This document shows, piece after piece, positions 62,932-64,000 of a DNA stretch of 64,000 bases. Source of the DNA: WHSW01 sp963740055. Its GTDB lineage: Bacteria; Actinomycetota; Thermoleophilia; Solirubrobacterales; 70-9. How positions within the stretch are numbered: the first letter of the stretch is position 1; each line of letters opens with the position of its first letter. The stretch spans positions 868,001-932,000 of the forward strand of contig CAVUCL010000001.1 of NCBI GenBank assembly GCA_963740055.1. The letters run 5' to 3'. The notes under the pieces were generated by a model. It searched no databases and had not been told where the DNA came from. It saw nothing but the letters and a program-made list of their open reading frames with translations. Made by a program: the position numbers and the translations under genes.

Positions 62932-63645
62932 GTGCCCGGCGACGAGCTCCAGGCCCTGCGGGCCGAGAACGACCGCATGCGCGCCGAGCTCGAGGAGCTG
63001 CGCGCCGAGCTCTCCACCTATCGCCAGCTCGTCGCCCGCGTCGCCGAGGCCGAGGACCAGGGCCGCCGGCGGATCGCGCAGCTGATCCACGACGACTCGC
63101 TGCAGACGCTGCTCGCCGCGAACCAGGAGCTGATCGAGGCGGCGCCCGGGCGCGAGCAGGTCCAGCGCGCGCACGAGGTCGTCTCGGCCGCGATCAAGCG
63201 CCTGCGCGAGGCGCTCGAGGCGCTGCACCCGGTCACCCTCGAGCAGGGCGGGCTCGAGCAGGCGCTCGGCGCCGTCGCCCGCCAGGCCGCGCGCCAGGGA
63301 GGGTTCGAGGTCGATCTCGAGATCGATCCGAACGCGGTCGACCTCGCCGACGAGCTCGTCCTCGCCGTCGCCCGCGAGTTGCTCACCAACGCCGCCCGCC
63401 ACGCCGAGGCCGACCGGGTCCGGGTCCACCTCGGGCGCTCGGCCTACGCGCTCGAGCTCGAGGTCGCCGACGACGGCCGCGGGATGGAGCCCGGCCGGCG
63501 CGAGAACGCGCTCGCCCAGGGCCACATCGGACTCGCCTCGGCGACCCAGCGGGTGCAGACCGCCGGCGGCACGTTCACGCTCGAGAGCTCGTCGCGCGGC
63601 ACCGTCGTCCGCGCCCGGCTGCCGCTGGAAGCGGTCGCCGGCTAG
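62932..63645 (+). CDS. soluble histidine kinase of the NarL-type pair
   Basis: 237 aa from GTG at the stop of the regulator. An N-terminal coiled coil (LQALRAENDRMRAELEELRA) is followed by a HisKA_3 dimerisation helix with phospho-His53 (RRIAQLIHDDSLQTLLAANQ). The HATPase domain has N-box ELLTNAARHAE, G1 VADDGRGMEPG and G2 GHIGLASATQRV. It has no membrane segment or sensor domain, so it must sense a cytoplasmic signal or be driven by a partner. Confidence 0.9.
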   Translation: MPGDELQALRAENDRMRAELEELRAELSTYRQLVARVAEAEDQGRRRIAQLIHDDSLQTLLAANQELIEAAPGREQVQRAHEVVSAAIKRLREALEALHPVTLEQGGLEQALGAVARQAARQGGFEVDLEIDPNAVDLADELVLAVARELLTNAARHAEADRVRVHLGRSAYALELEVADDGRGMEPGRRENALAQGHIGLASATQRVQTAGGTFTLESSSRGTVVRARLPLEAVAG

Positions 63646-64000
63646 GGCGCCGGCGCGGGCTCCGGCTCGCTCGGCGGCGCCGGCTCGGCCGGCTCCGCGG
63701 GTGCCGGCGGCGTCGCCGGCGCCGGCTCGACCTCGACCGGTCCCTCGCTCGCCGGCGGCGGGCCCGCGGGCGCCGTCGTCTGCGGCTCCGAGGGGGCGCT
63801 GTGGCCGGTGTCGGCGACCGTGGTCGTGCCGGTGCCGCTGGCGCTCGCCTCACCCGCGCCGCCCGCCGCGGGGCCGACGGCGCCGTCCTCGAGCTGGTCG
63901 GTGATCGGCGGAGCCGGGGCGTCGGCCTGCTCGGCCGGCGGCTCGGTCGCCGGCGGAGCGTCGTCCTCGGCGGCCGGGGCGGGGTCGGGGGGCGAAGGCT
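63642..64000 (-). CDS. C-terminal end of a Pro/Ala/Glu-rich protein (partial)
   Basis: 118 codons of open frame run in from the right edge and stop at TAG (63644-63642), overlapping the kinase stop. The composition is low-complexity Pro/Ala/Glu with some structure (PPITDQLEDGAVGPAAGGAG, TTTVADTGHSAPSEPQ). The start lies beyond the window. It is likely a cell-wall or surface protein tail or a linker. No domain is visible. Confidence 0.55.
   Translation of the reverse strand, partial: PSPPDPAPAAEDDAPPATEPPAEQADAPAPPITDQLEDGAVGPAAGGAGEASASGTGTTTVADTGHSAPSEPQTTAPAGPPPASEGPVEVEPAPATPPAPAEPAEPAPPSEPEPAPAP

Overview
The window reads as a chromosomal segment of a very GC-rich actinobacterium, most likely Thermoleophilia (Solirubrobacterales-like). 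The reasons are: an MCE/MlaD lipid-transporter cluster, many GTG/TTG starts, TANNNT boxes lying 6-12 nt before start codons, and a tandem family of SnoaL-like proteins that all begin MSxENVE and end EALEAAGLxE. The assignment is inferred from gene content only; there is no rRNA or marker phylogeny.

Layout. 1-5641: four consecutive MCE (mammalian-cell-entry) substrate-binding subunits. The first three are peppered with about 22 single-base insertions and the fourth is intact. 5786-7314: a secreted protein with a strong terminator, a lipoprotein and a RemA/DUF370-like protein. 7337-17375: a classic housekeeping block, metG-tatD-rsmA-ispE, a DedA-PAP2 fusion, a PucR-type regulator, tRNA-Gln(UUG), a VOC protein, glmU and prs. 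17413-23381: a lower-GC accessory island. It carries eight SnoaL/NTF2-like relatives in head-to-tail arrays joined by near-identical 54-bp junctions, a secreted calcium-binding-type protein, small proteins and a dispersed 27-bp repeat. 23535-34307: a GDPD phosphodiesterase, DUF6159 and MFS membrane proteins, a UbiB kinase, rplY-pth, enoyl-CoA hydratase, secreted Ig-like and PI-PLC-like proteins and a ferritin-like protein. 34371-41528: mfd, a PpiC-type foldase, mazG, eno and an FtsB/DivIC-like protein. 41575-52705: a surface-glycan locus with two GT-C-type membrane proteins, three sulfotransferases, a glycosyltransferase and a flippase. 52734-57538: an HTH/acidic protein, csrA with a self-regulatory-looking leader, a thermonuclease, a membrane protein, a class I aldolase and a YbdK-type ligase. 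57553-64000: an inactive rhomboid with a zinc ribbon, an O-methyltransferase, a GNAT protein, a solitary Phd antitoxin, an R2-like diiron protein, a two-component pair, and the C-terminal tail of a Pro/Ala-rich protein running off the end.

The order metG-tatD-rsmA-ispE-glmU-prs-rplY-pth-mfd-mazG-eno-divIC is an old conserved gene order in Gram-positive bacteria. Here it is interrupted by the SnoaL island (between prs and rplY) and by the 30.1-34.3 kb block (between pth and mfd). The most unusual element is the SnoaL array. Its gene ends are conserved at nucleotide level, without indels, while the gene bodies diverge, as if the genes were exchangeable cassettes.

About a dozen further single-base indels occur in otherwise normal genes (metG, MFS, UbiB, ferritin-like, nuclease and others), again mostly insertions, so assembly error is a serious explanation for all of them.
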